Shown here: positions 1 to 6,394 of the stretch, in pieces
Layout of the letters: every line of letters starts with the position of its first letter
Numbering within the stretch: position 1 is the stretch's first letter
Source of the DNA: Desulfobacterales bacterium
Lineage (GTDB): Bacteria > Desulfobacterota > Desulfobacteria > Desulfobacterales > Desulfosalsimonadaceae
Assembly: GCA_029933295.1 (NCBI GenBank)
Contig: JAOZOL010000110.1
Span: 1-7,693, forward strand
Length of the DNA stretch: 7,693 nucleotides
Direction: 5' to 3'
The notes under the pieces: generated by a model
Told to the model about the DNA's origin: nothing
The model's input: only the letters and a program-made list of their open reading frames with translations
Database searches by the model: none
Translations under genes and position numbers: made by a program

Positions 1-280
1 AAGTGTTGGAAAATTGACAAATAAATTTTCAAGTTTAAAGATTTGTCCCCTGGAATTTAAAGCCGGAATTAATCCAAAAAGCAAGAGTTTGAAGTCCTAA
101 ACCTCAAAAAGGATGGAAAAATTTGCAATCTGCCCCTTTACGGCGTATCGCTTCTGCCCCCGTTTTATTTCAGGGGATGTAGTATTCTTAATTGCACGGG
201 TCTGCATTCCCACGCTGGAGCGTGGGAACGAGAAGAAAGACAAACGTTCCAGCCTTCTACCTTCTACCTATCAACCTTAT
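1..280. other. Non-coding region downstream of tkt
   Basis: I find no credible gene in this stretch. The only open frame of any size, on the plus strand from 113, runs into the antisense of tkt, has no Shine-Dalgarno sequence and resembles no family I know. The region is AT-rich at its left end and contains a perfect GC-rich palindrome (207-228) and a short tandem repeat of CCTTCTA (two full copies, 253-266, then CCTA). An imperfect inverted pair, TCCCCTGGAAT at 46-56 and ATTTCAGGGGA at 167-177 (10 of 11 positions complementary), could be chance. No T-run terminator is visible for tkt. Confidence 0.6.
207..228. repeat. REP-like perfect palindrome downstream of tkt
   Basis: TTCCCACGCT (207-216) and AGCGTGGGAA (219-228) are exact reverse complements separated by GG. 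This gives a 10-bp GC-rich hairpin about 50 bases past the tkt stop codon. No T-run follows on either strand, so it is not a canonical intrinsic terminator. It could still protect or end the tkt mRNA. The word resembles a 'GTTCCCACGCTCCAGCGTGG' palindrome that I recall as dispersed in many proteobacterial genomes. That resemblance is from memory and is not shown by this window. Confidence 0.6.
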
Positions 281-2293
281 TTACAAAAGATTAAGCGCGG
301 TCTCCACAATATTCTCCGCCGTAAATCCGAATTTTTCCAGAACTGTCCCGCCGGGTGCGGATGCACCGAACGTTGAAATTCCGATAACAATACCGTTGTC
401 TCCAATGTATTTTTCCCATCCCATGGGAAGACCGGCTTCCACCGCAACGCGGGCTTTGACATCCGGCGGCAGGACGGTATCCTTATAGTCTTGGGGCATT
501 TTTTCAAACAGCTCCCAGCTGGGCATACTCACCACGCGGGCTGCCACGTCTTTTTTTGCAAGCATCGCTTTGGCTTCAAGGCTGATATGAATTTCAGACC
601 CGGTGGCAATAAGAATAACATCCGGTTTGCCGTCCGAATCCGTCAGAATATATGCGCCGTTTGCAAGCAGGTCTGCCGCTGGATACAGTTTTCTGTCAAT
701 AACCGGAAGTTTTTGCCGGCTTAAAATCAGTGCCACCGGTGAATCGGTTGTTTTAATGGCCTGGCTCCATGCGGCTGTTGTTTCTGTGGCATCACACGGA
801 CGGATCACCGTAAGATTCGGTATGGTCCTTAATGCTGCCAGATGTTCCACCGGCTGATGGGTGGGCCCGTCTTCACCCACCGCAACACTGTCATGGGTAA
901 ACACGTAAATCACCGGCTGTTTCATGAGCGCGGCAAGCCTGATGGATGGACGCATGTAGTCGGCAAAAACCAGAAACGTTCCGCCAAAGGGTCGCAGGCC
1001 TTTATGCAGCGACATCCCGTTTAAAATACCGGCCATGGCATGTTCCCGGACGCCGAACCGGATATTTCGACCACCGTAATTATTTTTTTGAAAATCAGTC
1101 GAGGCGTTTATGATGGTTTTATTTGACGGGGCGAGATCCGCTGATCCGCCGATCAGCGAAGGAATTGATTCTGCCGCAGCATTTAAGACCGCGCCTGATG
1201 CGCTCCGGGTGGCAATGGGGCCGTCATTTGATGAAAAATCCGGAAGTTTTGATTCCCAGCCTTCCGGCCCGGTTCCGCTCATCATTTCCGTCCATTGCTT
1301 TGCCATTTCCGGAAATTGATTCTGATAGTCGTTAAACACTTCCTGCCAGGCCTTTTCCAGGTCTTCCCCTTTTTTTGTTGAAATCCGGCAATGATCAAGC
1401 ACCTCATCCGGTACGCAGAAATCCTTATCATCCGGGCATCCCAAGCATTGTTTGGTCAGTTTGATTTCTTCCACGCCCAACGGGGCGCCATGGGCATCTG
1501 CAGAATCCTGCTTGTGAGGACTGCCGTAGGCGATATGAGTTCGTAAACGAATCAGCGTAGGTTTTTGGGTTTCCTGTTTTGCTGCGTTAATGGCATTGCT
1601 GATTTCATTCAGATCATTGCCGTTTTCAACGGTAATGGTTTGCCAGTTGTAGGCCGTAAATCTTAAGGAAACATCTTCGGTAAAGGTAATGTTTGTGCTT
1701 CCTTCAATGGAAATGTCGTTGTCATCGTACAGGCAGATCAGTCTGGAAAGGCCGAGGTGACCGGCCAGGGAAGCGGCCTCTGCGGTGAGGCCTTCCATCA
1801 GATCACCGTCTCCACACATAACATACGTATAATGATTGATAATATCATGGCCTGGACGGTTAAAGAGATCGGCAAGGTGACGTTCCGCCATGGCCATGCC
1901 CACAGCATTGGTAAATCCCTGCCCCAGGGGGCCTGTGGTGGTTTCAACTCCCGGGGTATGATCGAATTCAGGATGGCCCGGTGTTTTGCTTCCCCATTGC
2001 CTGAATTGTTTAATATCATCAAGGGTTAAATCATAACCAGTCAGATAAAGGAGACTATAAAGAAGCATGGAAGCATGACCGCCGGACAGAACAAACCGGT
2101 CCCTGTCATACCAGGCAGGATTTTCTGGATTATGATTCAAAAATCGCGTCCAGAGAACATATGCGGCCGGCGCAAGCCCCATGGGTGCTCCGGGATGCCC
2201 GGAATTTGCCTTCTGGATCGCATCCATGGAAAGGGTGCGGATGGTATTGATGCTCAGGGTATCGATGTCTGTTCCGGCCGGGCGTTCATTCAT
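281..2293 (-). CDS. tkt: Transketolase
   Basis: This thiamine-diphosphate enzyme moves two-carbon units between sugar phosphates in the non-oxidative pentose phosphate pathway, in the cytoplasm. The protein has 670 residues, a normal full length for the bacterial family. Motifs visible in order are SGHPGAPMG (31-39, His33), GGHAS (71-75), GHPE (106-109), GPLGQG (121-126), the ThDP/metal site starting GDGDLMEG (161-168) and closing near DDND (190-193), REHAM with the cofactor-activating Glu417, THDS (466-469) followed by GEDGPTHQP (473-481), and a C-terminal domain from about 540. Two ATGs lie close together. AAGGAG (2303-2308) is 8 bases from the ATG at 2293 but only 2 from the one at 2300, and the latter frame stops after four codons, so 2293 is chosen. 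It is separated from the upstream gene by 133 bases of structured spacer, so separate transcription is likely. No defects are seen. Confidence 0.97.
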   Translation of the reverse strand: MNERPAGTDIDTLSINTIRTLSMDAIQKANSGHPGAPMGLAPAAYVLWTRFLNHNPENPAWYDRDRFVLSGGHASMLLYSLLYLTGYDLTLDDIKQFRQWGSKTPGHPEFDHTPGVETTTGPLGQGFTNAVGMAMAERHLADLFNRPGHDIINHYTYVMCGDGDLMEGLTAEAASLAGHLGLSRLICLYDDNDISIEGSTNITFTEDVSLRFTAYNWQTITVENGNDLNEISNAINAAKQETQKPTLIRLRTHIAYGSPHKQDSADAHGAPLGVEEIKLTKQCLGCPDDKDFCVPDEVLDHCRISTKKGEDLEKAWQEVFNDYQNQFPEMAKQWTEMMSGTGPEGWESKLPDFSSNDGPIATRSASGAVLNAAAESIPSLIGGSADLAPSNKTIINASTDFQKNNYGGRNIRFGVREHAMAGILNGMSLHKGLRPFGGTFLVFADYMRPSIRLAALMKQPVIYVFTHDSVAVGEDGPTHQPVEHLAALRTIPNLTVIRPCDATETTAAWSQAIKTTDSPVALILSRQKLPVIDRKLYPAADLLANGAYILTDSDGKPDVILIATGSEIHISLEAKAMLAKKDVAARVVSMPSWELFEKMPQDYKDTVLPPDVKARVAVEAGLPMGWEKYIGDNGIVIGISTFGASAPGGTVLEKFGFTAENIVETALNLL

Positions 2294-2331
2294 TTTTCAT
2301 GTCTCCTTAATTTAAGCGTTTTTTTTAAACA

Positions 2332-2402
2332 AACCGCAGAATATCGAATTTCGATGTATTTTCCTTTTCTTCTGCGGTTCAAAATTTTTCATTCGATATT
2401 CT
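2332..2402. repeat. Overlapping inverted repeats in tkt leader
   Basis: Two perfect inverted repeats interlock here. AACCGCAGAA (2332-2341) pairs with TTCTGCGGTT (2370-2379). AGAATATCGAAT (2338-2349) pairs with ATTCGATATTCT (2391-2402). Their left arms share 2338-2341, so both full stems cannot form at once. A third small dyad, ATCGAA/TTCGAT around one T (2343-2355), overlaps the second stem. The block lies after the radical SAM stop and ends about 38 bases before the tkt start, so in the tkt transcript it would be a leader with alternative folds. The GAATATCGAA words and CCGCAGAA ends also resemble a low-complexity dispersed repeat I recall from delta-proteobacterial and metagenomic sequences. 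No U-run follows on the minus strand, so termination by this element is unproven. Confidence 0.6.
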
Positions 2403-2426
2403 CTGTTAAAATGACAAGAGCTCTTA

Positions 2427-3296
2427 CTATAATGCCCTTAAAAATTCAGGTTTTAATGCCACCCGTCCGGCAAGGGCGTCATCGATCAGGCGAAGGGTTT
2501 TTGCCTTGTCTTCGGGAAATTTTGCCCGGATGGGGAGGTAATTTGATGCATGATTGGCATGAAACAGTCCATTGGTAAGCTCGGTATGCTCTATCATTAT
2601 TCTAATTTCACGGAGCATTTCATCAGGTTCAATCAAAGGAAAAGTACCGGATTCATAATCGTCATGAAGGGGTGTTCCCGGAATCAGCATCAGGCTCAAA
2701 GCCCCGACATATTCCGGATCAATGGCGGACAATACTTTCCCGGTAGCCTGGGCATGGATTTGTGATCGGTCTCGCCCGGCAATTCCGAGAAGCACGGTGA
2801 TGGACAGTTTGATACCCGAAGCCCGTATTTTTTTGCCCATATCAATCATGGTGGCGGATGTGGCTCCTTTGCAAATATTTTTTAATGTAATATCATCACC
2901 GGTTTCAAGCCCTAAGTAAGCAATCCCTATGCCATTGTCGCAAAGTGCTTTTAATTCTTCGGAAGATTTCATTTTTATACTCTTGGCATTGGCATAAAGC
3001 CCGATACGTGTCACCCAGGGGAGTTGTTTTTTTATCTGTTCTAAAATTGATAACAGCCGTTTTTGCGGAATAATGAGCGCATCGCCGTCACAGATAAAAA
3101 GACGGTCCTGGTTTTTACAGTATTTCGCGGCAAAAGCGATGTCTTGCATGATAATATCATCTGGTTTTATTTTAAACCGTTCTCCTTTGTATGTGCCGCA
3201 GAAGGTGCATTTATTATGAGAACACCCCACCGTGGCCTGGAGTAAAATGCTGTTTGCCTCGCTGGGCGGGCGTATTATAAATCCTTCATAATGCAT
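2427..3296 (-). CDS. Radical SAM protein with CX4CX2C cluster motif
   Basis: This is a 289-residue radical SAM protein. It probably binds a [4Fe-4S] cluster and cleaves S-adenosylmethionine to start radical chemistry; the substrate is unknown. The cluster motif sits near the N-terminus: Cys25, Cys30 and Cys33 in VGCSHNKCTFCGTYKG, spaced CX4CX2C rather than the textbook CX3CX2C. I remember this spacing as normal for this stand-alone family. A GGE-like strand follows (FICDGDALI, 67-75), then YLGLETG (127-133), the GIAG turn (171-174) and a conserved-looking C-terminal NHASNYLPIRAKFP (248-261). There is no B12-binding or added C-terminal domain. AGGAG (3305-3309) lies 8 bases before the ATG and supports the start. 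It follows dus by 97 bases on the same strand and may be co-transcribed. It is related to the COG1032/Elp3-type radical SAM group, but a precise name is not justified. Confidence 0.88.
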   Translation of the reverse strand: MHYEGFIIRPPSEANSILLQATVGCSHNKCTFCGTYKGERFKIKPDDIIMQDIAFAAKYCKNQDRLFICDGDALIIPQKRLLSILEQIKKQLPWVTRIGLYANAKSIKMKSSEELKALCDNGIGIAYLGLETGDDITLKNICKGATSATMIDMGKKIRASGIKLSITVLLGIAGRDRSQIHAQATGKVLSAIDPEYVGALSLMLIPGTPLHDDYESGTFPLIEPDEMLREIRIMIEHTELTNGLFHANHASNYLPIRAKFPEDKAKTLRLIDDALAGRVALKPEFLRAL

Positions 3297-3393
3297 GATT
3301 TATTCTCCTGGAAACAATTCTTTTTATAAAAATTTGATAACCGTTTAAAAAATAATAAAATATAATTACATGGAACATAAATTCAAGGTCTTT

Positions 3394-4359
3394 TTATCTT
3401 GATAAAAAATTAAAATATTCATCAATCAGTGCTTCGCCCTGAGCCTGAGTTTTAATCCGTGTAATGGACTCCCGAAACCGGCTGCTGGCTGGAAGGCCTT
3501 TTACAAACCAGGAAAGACGGCTGCGCATCATGCGGCAGGCGTGAAGCTCGCCGAAATATTTCACTGAAGTTTCCAGATATCTTTTCATGGTGTCGAACCG
3601 GGTCGTCAAGTCAACAGGGGCGATGTCATCTCCATTTAAAAGCATTTGAATTTGTTTGAATATCCATGGATTTCCAATGGCCGCCCGCCCAGCCATGACC
3701 GCATCGCACCCGGTTTGAGTCAGCATGTTAACAGCATCCCCCGGTTCAGCGATGTCCCCGTTTCCGATAATTGGTATGGATATTTGTTGTTTCATTGCGG
3801 TAATTAATGACCAGTCTGCTTTGCCTGAAAATCCCTGGGTGGCTGTCCTTGGGTGAAAAGTAATTGCGTCCACACCGCAATCTTCGGCAATCTTTGCAAT
3901 TTTAAACGCATCTTTTCCTGATTGATCCCACCCGCTTCTCAGTTTAATGGTGAAAGGGATTTTGATGATGGCGCGGATTTTTGTTAAAATGGCTTTTGTT
4001 TTTTCCGGATCTCTCATTAATGCGGCACCGGCACCGCTTTTTAAGATTTTTTTAACCGAACAGCCGAAATTAATATCTAAGATGTCCGCTCCGGCTTCTT
4101 CAGTCATGGCTGCGGCATCGGCCATGATGACCGGATCTGAACCGAAAATCTGGACAGACAGTGGTTTTTCATCCTCACAGGAACACATCATATTTTTGGT
4201 TTTTATTGATCCATAAGCCAGGGCATTGGCGCTGATCATTTCCGAGCATACCAGGCCGCAACCGGCTTCTTTGACGATGAGGCGAAACGGCAGATTGGAA
4301 ATCCCGGCAAGGGGGGCTGAAACGGTGATACTATCAAGTTTTAAATTGCCGATTTTCAT
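3394..4359 (-). CDS. dus: tRNA-dihydrouridine synthase, DusB-like
   Basis: This flavoprotein reduces uridine to dihydrouridine in the tRNA D-loop, using FMN and NADPH. At 321 residues it has the normal DusB/NifR3 length. The TIM-barrel motifs are present: APLAGISNLPFR (15-26) at the FMN site, the SVQIFGSDP strand (68-76), DINFGC with catalytic Cys100, Lys139 in KLRSGW, His169 in HPRTATQGFSG, GNGD (199-202), and AGRAAIGNPWIF (223-234) at the flavin phosphate site. The C-terminal helical RNA-binding domain follows from about 245. The catalytic motif reads GCS where GCP is usual; the cysteine itself is intact. The ATG at 4359 lies inside the end of the upstream DUF1848 gene (26-base overlap) with no well-spaced Shine-Dalgarno, suggesting translational coupling. 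A short AT-only palindrome, TTTTTATC/GATAAAAA (3391-3408), overlaps the stop codon. Assignment to subfamily B rather than another Dus is inferred. Confidence 0.93.
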   Translation of the reverse strand: MKIGNLKLDSITVSAPLAGISNLPFRLIVKEAGCGLVCSEMISANALAYGSIKTKNMMCSCEDEKPLSVQIFGSDPVIMADAAAMTEEAGADILDINFGCSVKKILKSGAGAALMRDPEKTKAILTKIRAIIKIPFTIKLRSGWDQSGKDAFKIAKIAEDCGVDAITFHPRTATQGFSGKADWSLITAMKQQISIPIIGNGDIAEPGDAVNMLTQTGCDAVMAGRAAIGNPWIFKQIQMLLNGDDIAPVDLTTRFDTMKRYLETSVKYFGELHACRMMRSRLSWFVKGLPASSRFRESITRIKTQAQGEALIDEYFNFLSR

Positions 4360-5263
4360 TACTGATTAGTCGACCTTCTCCAGATGTCTGTTTTTTTTGA
4401 ATAGCCGGATTTGCGTAACAAAACCGGCAGTTATGGTAACACGGCTGTTGGGCGTAGATACCAATATCTGTTGATACCATACACCCGCACCCCTGTTTTA
4501 TCCTTTGGCCCATGTCTTTTTTAAATGACAGCGTACCGCCGAACAGATCAACAAAAAGCCGGTTGGGTATACAGGAACTTCCCGTAATCGCAGATTCCGG
4601 CGGAAGTGCCGCCAGTACATCATGTTCACAACAGGTCTGCAATTTTATATGAAACGGCGCGATGGCAGCTTCCATTTTTTTCAGGACGAGAATTTTTTCA
4701 TCCATTGGCGGATCAATAAATGAAAATCCCTCATACGGGGCGGGACGGTTTTTAATTTTTGCGTAATGATCCATGAAACTTGTGATGCATCTTTCGATTT
4801 TAAGAGATGCCAGGTGCTTTGCAATTTTGGAAAAACCGGAAAGATTATTTTGAATGGAGCCGTCCGGCAATGTGTAAAAACAGATGGGGTCAAACCGCCA
4901 TTGGATTGTTTCATGCCCGAATTTTTCACACAAGCTTGCCGCCTGCGCAAGCCTGTTTTCCAGCGGCGGGATATTTGGTTCAAGGATTATAGATTCAGCG
5001 TTGATGGTAAAATTAAAAAAAAGATGATAGCCTTTTTCACGGAGCCGTTCTCCGAAATTACCATCGATAAAACATGTGAAATCTTTTGACCAGAAAACAA
5101 TGGTATGCACATCATCCGGGGTGGCAGGGACAACAGTTTTTTTCTGATTGTACGGATTGACGGTTTCAAAAAAGCCTTTATTAATCCGATCCATAAACCA
5201 GTCCATGTAAAAGGCGGGAATATCGGTCCGCCGGGAAGCGGATATGACGATTTTGGGAGACAT
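4334..5263 (-). CDS. DUF1848 family protein with C-terminal Fe-S motif
   Basis: This 309-residue protein is recognisable as DUF1848 from its opening ISASRRTDIPAFYMDWF (7-23) and from NPYN, FWSKD and QWRFDPI further in. Its biochemical role is unknown. It carries many cysteines: Cys211-Cys212 (CCEHD), Cys231, Cys259 and Cys261 (GCGC), and near the end Cys275, Cys279 and Cys282 in CYHNCRFCYA. The last three are spaced CX3CX2C like a radical SAM cluster, but at the C-terminus instead of the N-terminus. Iron-sulfur binding is an inference from that motif. The frame stays open upstream to a TTG at 5395, but that would overlap the preceding gene by over 100 bases and the extra residues are low-complexity and lysine-rich. 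The ATG at 5263, four bases after the preceding stop and just before the conserved ISASRRTDIP, is preferred. There is no Shine-Dalgarno, so translational coupling is likely. Its 3' end overlaps dus. Confidence 0.85.
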   Translation of the reverse strand: MSPKIVISASRRTDIPAFYMDWFMDRINKGFFETVNPYNQKKTVVPATPDDVHTIVFWSKDFTCFIDGNFGERLREKGYHLFFNFTINAESIILEPNIPPLENRLAQAASLCEKFGHETIQWRFDPICFYTLPDGSIQNNLSGFSKIAKHLASLKIERCITSFMDHYAKIKNRPAPYEGFSFIDPPMDEKILVLKKMEAAIAPFHIKLQTCCEHDVLAALPPESAITGSSCIPNRLFVDLFGGTLSFKKDMGQRIKQGCGCMVSTDIGIYAQQPCYHNCRFCYANPAIQKKQTSGEGRLISNENRQFKT

Positions 5264-5267
5264 TATT

Positions 5268-5606
5268 TTATGTTTTCGGTTTTCGGTCAGACAGGGAAAC
5301 AACCGTGGCGCCGCCTGATTTTTCTCCGGAAGGGTCGTCTTTTTTTTCTTTAGATGCGGTGTTTGTAACATCCTCAGGCGCCACGACTTTTTCAAACCGC
5401 ATCCGTTTTCCTCCCATGGTAAATTCTTCGCCGTTTATATATACATCTTTTAGAATCCAGGTAACGGTTTCAAGGGGAAGTTGCAGCAGGAGCAGTTTTA
5501 CATGAAACCAGTCTTTTTTAATATCAGCGGCAATGTCTTCAATCCTGGCAAATGTAAAGGGCTGGTCTTCAAAATATATCAGAACGATATCGTGTATAGT
5601 GGTCAT
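5268..5606 (-). CDS. Small conserved-looking protein of unknown function
   Basis: This 112-residue protein has no function I can name. Residues 1-75 look like a compact folded domain: an N-terminal MTTIHDIVLIYFEDQPFTFA, an amphipathic stretch DWFHVKLLLLQLPLETVTWIL (32-52), and a beta-like end INGEEFTMGGKRMRFEKV (57-74). The tail, from about 77 to 112, is charged, rich in Lys, Ser and Asp, and probably disordered. I see no signal peptide, true membrane helix, cysteines or metal motif. I have the impression of similar short proteins in other Desulfobacterota, but cannot confirm it. A TTG at 5621 would add five residues; the ATG at 5606 is preferred because the conserved-looking sequence begins there. 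Only a weak GGA lies upstream. It starts 25 bases after the acyltransferase and ends four bases before the DUF1848 start, so it is probably co-expressed with both. Confidence 0.75.
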   Translation of the reverse strand: MTTIHDIVLIYFEDQPFTFARIEDIAADIKKDWFHVKLLLLQLPLETVTWILKDVYINGEEFTMGGKRMRFEKVVAPEDVTNTASKEKKDDPSGEKSGGATVVSLSDRKPKT

Positions 5607-5631
5607 TGGCAAGAATTCCAATATGATAGAA

Positions 5632-6354
5632 TTAATCCGTGTTTTTCGGGAACACCAATGTCCTTAACCAGTGGCCAATGGTATTTCTTTTGAGTTTGTC
5701 CCTGTCTATCTCATCAATTTCTTTGGCCAGCATTGCCGGGTCGGCAAACCATTCCGAACGTTTGACAAATTTTTTTTCAGGATCAAGGTGTTTGACAACT
5801 TTGGCAGGATTTCCGGCGGCAATGGTATTTGGCGGGATGGAACTGATGACAACTGATCCGGCACCGACAATACTGTTTTCCCCGATGGTTACCCCTTTGC
5901 AGACAATTGCGCTGTCTCCGATCCATGCATTTTTTTCAATACGTACGGGTCCAGGATTTCCCATGGAGTCTATCCGGTTATAAATATCATGCCAGTCAGT
6001 GTCTGTGATATAAACGCCGCTGGCAATCATGCAGTTGTCTGAAATGATAATTTCTTCGGCGGAACTAATTCTAACGCCCGGACAAATCAGGCAAAAATCA
6101 CCGATTTGAATTTTCCCCTTGTCTTTTTTTTCAGCCCAGACCGTCAATCTTACTTTATTTTCGGAAGTGGTCAGGATGTTGGCATGTTCGCCGATTGTGA
6201 TGGGAGATCCAAAAATTTTTACATTCCAAGGGTTTGTAATTGTAAACCCCTGGCCAAGATAATCCAGTTGCGGCTTTAAAAAATATCCGGCATAGAGCTG
6301 TTGAAATTTCAGATGTGCTTTTTTGATAAAATATGGACGATGATCTCTTCGCAA
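5632..6354 (-). CDS. Left-handed beta-helix acyltransferase (hexapeptide repeat)
   Basis: This 240-residue acyltransferase of the maltose/galactoside O-acetyltransferase (LbH) superfamily probably transfers an acetyl or similar group from acyl-CoA to a sugar hydroxyl or amine. The parallel beta-helix is visible as hexapeptide-like turns: ITIGEHANI (52-60), IQIGDFCLICPGVRI (82-96), IIISDNCMIASGVYI (102-116), VRIEKNAWIGDSAIV (137-151) and VTIGENSIVGAGSVV (155-169), ending in the typical NTIAAGNPAKVV (176-187). His122 in DTDWHD is the likely catalytic base. The N-terminus MRRDHRPY precedes the helix, and there is no signal peptide. No in-frame ATG lies before the helix. A TTG preceded by a well-placed TAAGGT is the start. 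It lies 40 bases after the toroid gene, which suggests that both act on the same glycan or glycolipid; the acceptor is unknown. Confidence 0.88.
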   Translation of the reverse strand: MRRDHRPYFIKKAHLKFQQLYAGYFLKPQLDYLGQGFTITNPWNVKIFGSPITIGEHANILTTSENKVRLTVWAEKKDKGKIQIGDFCLICPGVRISSAEEIIISDNCMIASGVYITDTDWHDIYNRIDSMGNPGPVRIEKNAWIGDSAIVCKGVTIGENSIVGAGSVVISSIPPNTIAAGNPAKVVKHLDPEKKFVKRSEWFADPAMLAKEIDEIDRDKLKRNTIGHWLRTLVFPKNTD

Positions 6355-6360
6355 AAAATT

Positions 6361-6366
6361 ACCTTA
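6361..6366 (-). promoter_or_regulatory. Ribosome binding site for TTG-initiated acyltransferase
   Basis: On the minus strand TAAGGT lies upstream of the TTG at 6354, with AAGG seven bases from it, the right spacing for a Shine-Dalgarno sequence. This decides the start of the acyltransferase, whose first in-frame ATG comes too late, at residue 109 inside the beta-helix. The resulting N-terminus MRRDHRPY agrees with what I remember of homologues. Confidence 0.6.
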
Positions 6367-6394
6367 ACTTTGGTTTGTTTGTGATTTTGCCGGT

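Noticed and set aside
14..42. Plus-strand TTGACA (14-19) as a promoter -35
   Set aside because: No good -10 lies at the right distance and no plus-strand gene follows.
113..376. Plus-strand open frame of 87 codons at the left end
   Set aside because: Its second half is antisense to tkt, it has no ribosome binding site, and its composition resembles no protein family.
2075..2578. Plus-strand open frame of 167 codons across the tkt/radical SAM spacer
   Set aside because: It is antisense to the ends of two well-supported genes and includes the inverted-repeat spacer; there is no recognisable domain.
3391..3408. TTTTTATC/GATAAAAA palindrome at the dus stop codon as a terminator
   Set aside because: The stem is only A/T apart from one G-C pair, has a two-base loop and overlaps the coding end; it would be too weak to terminate.
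5264..5395. N-terminal extension of the DUF1848 gene from a TTG
   Set aside because: It would overlap the preceding gene by over 100 bases and add a lysine-rich stretch before the conserved family start; the ATG at 5263 fits better.
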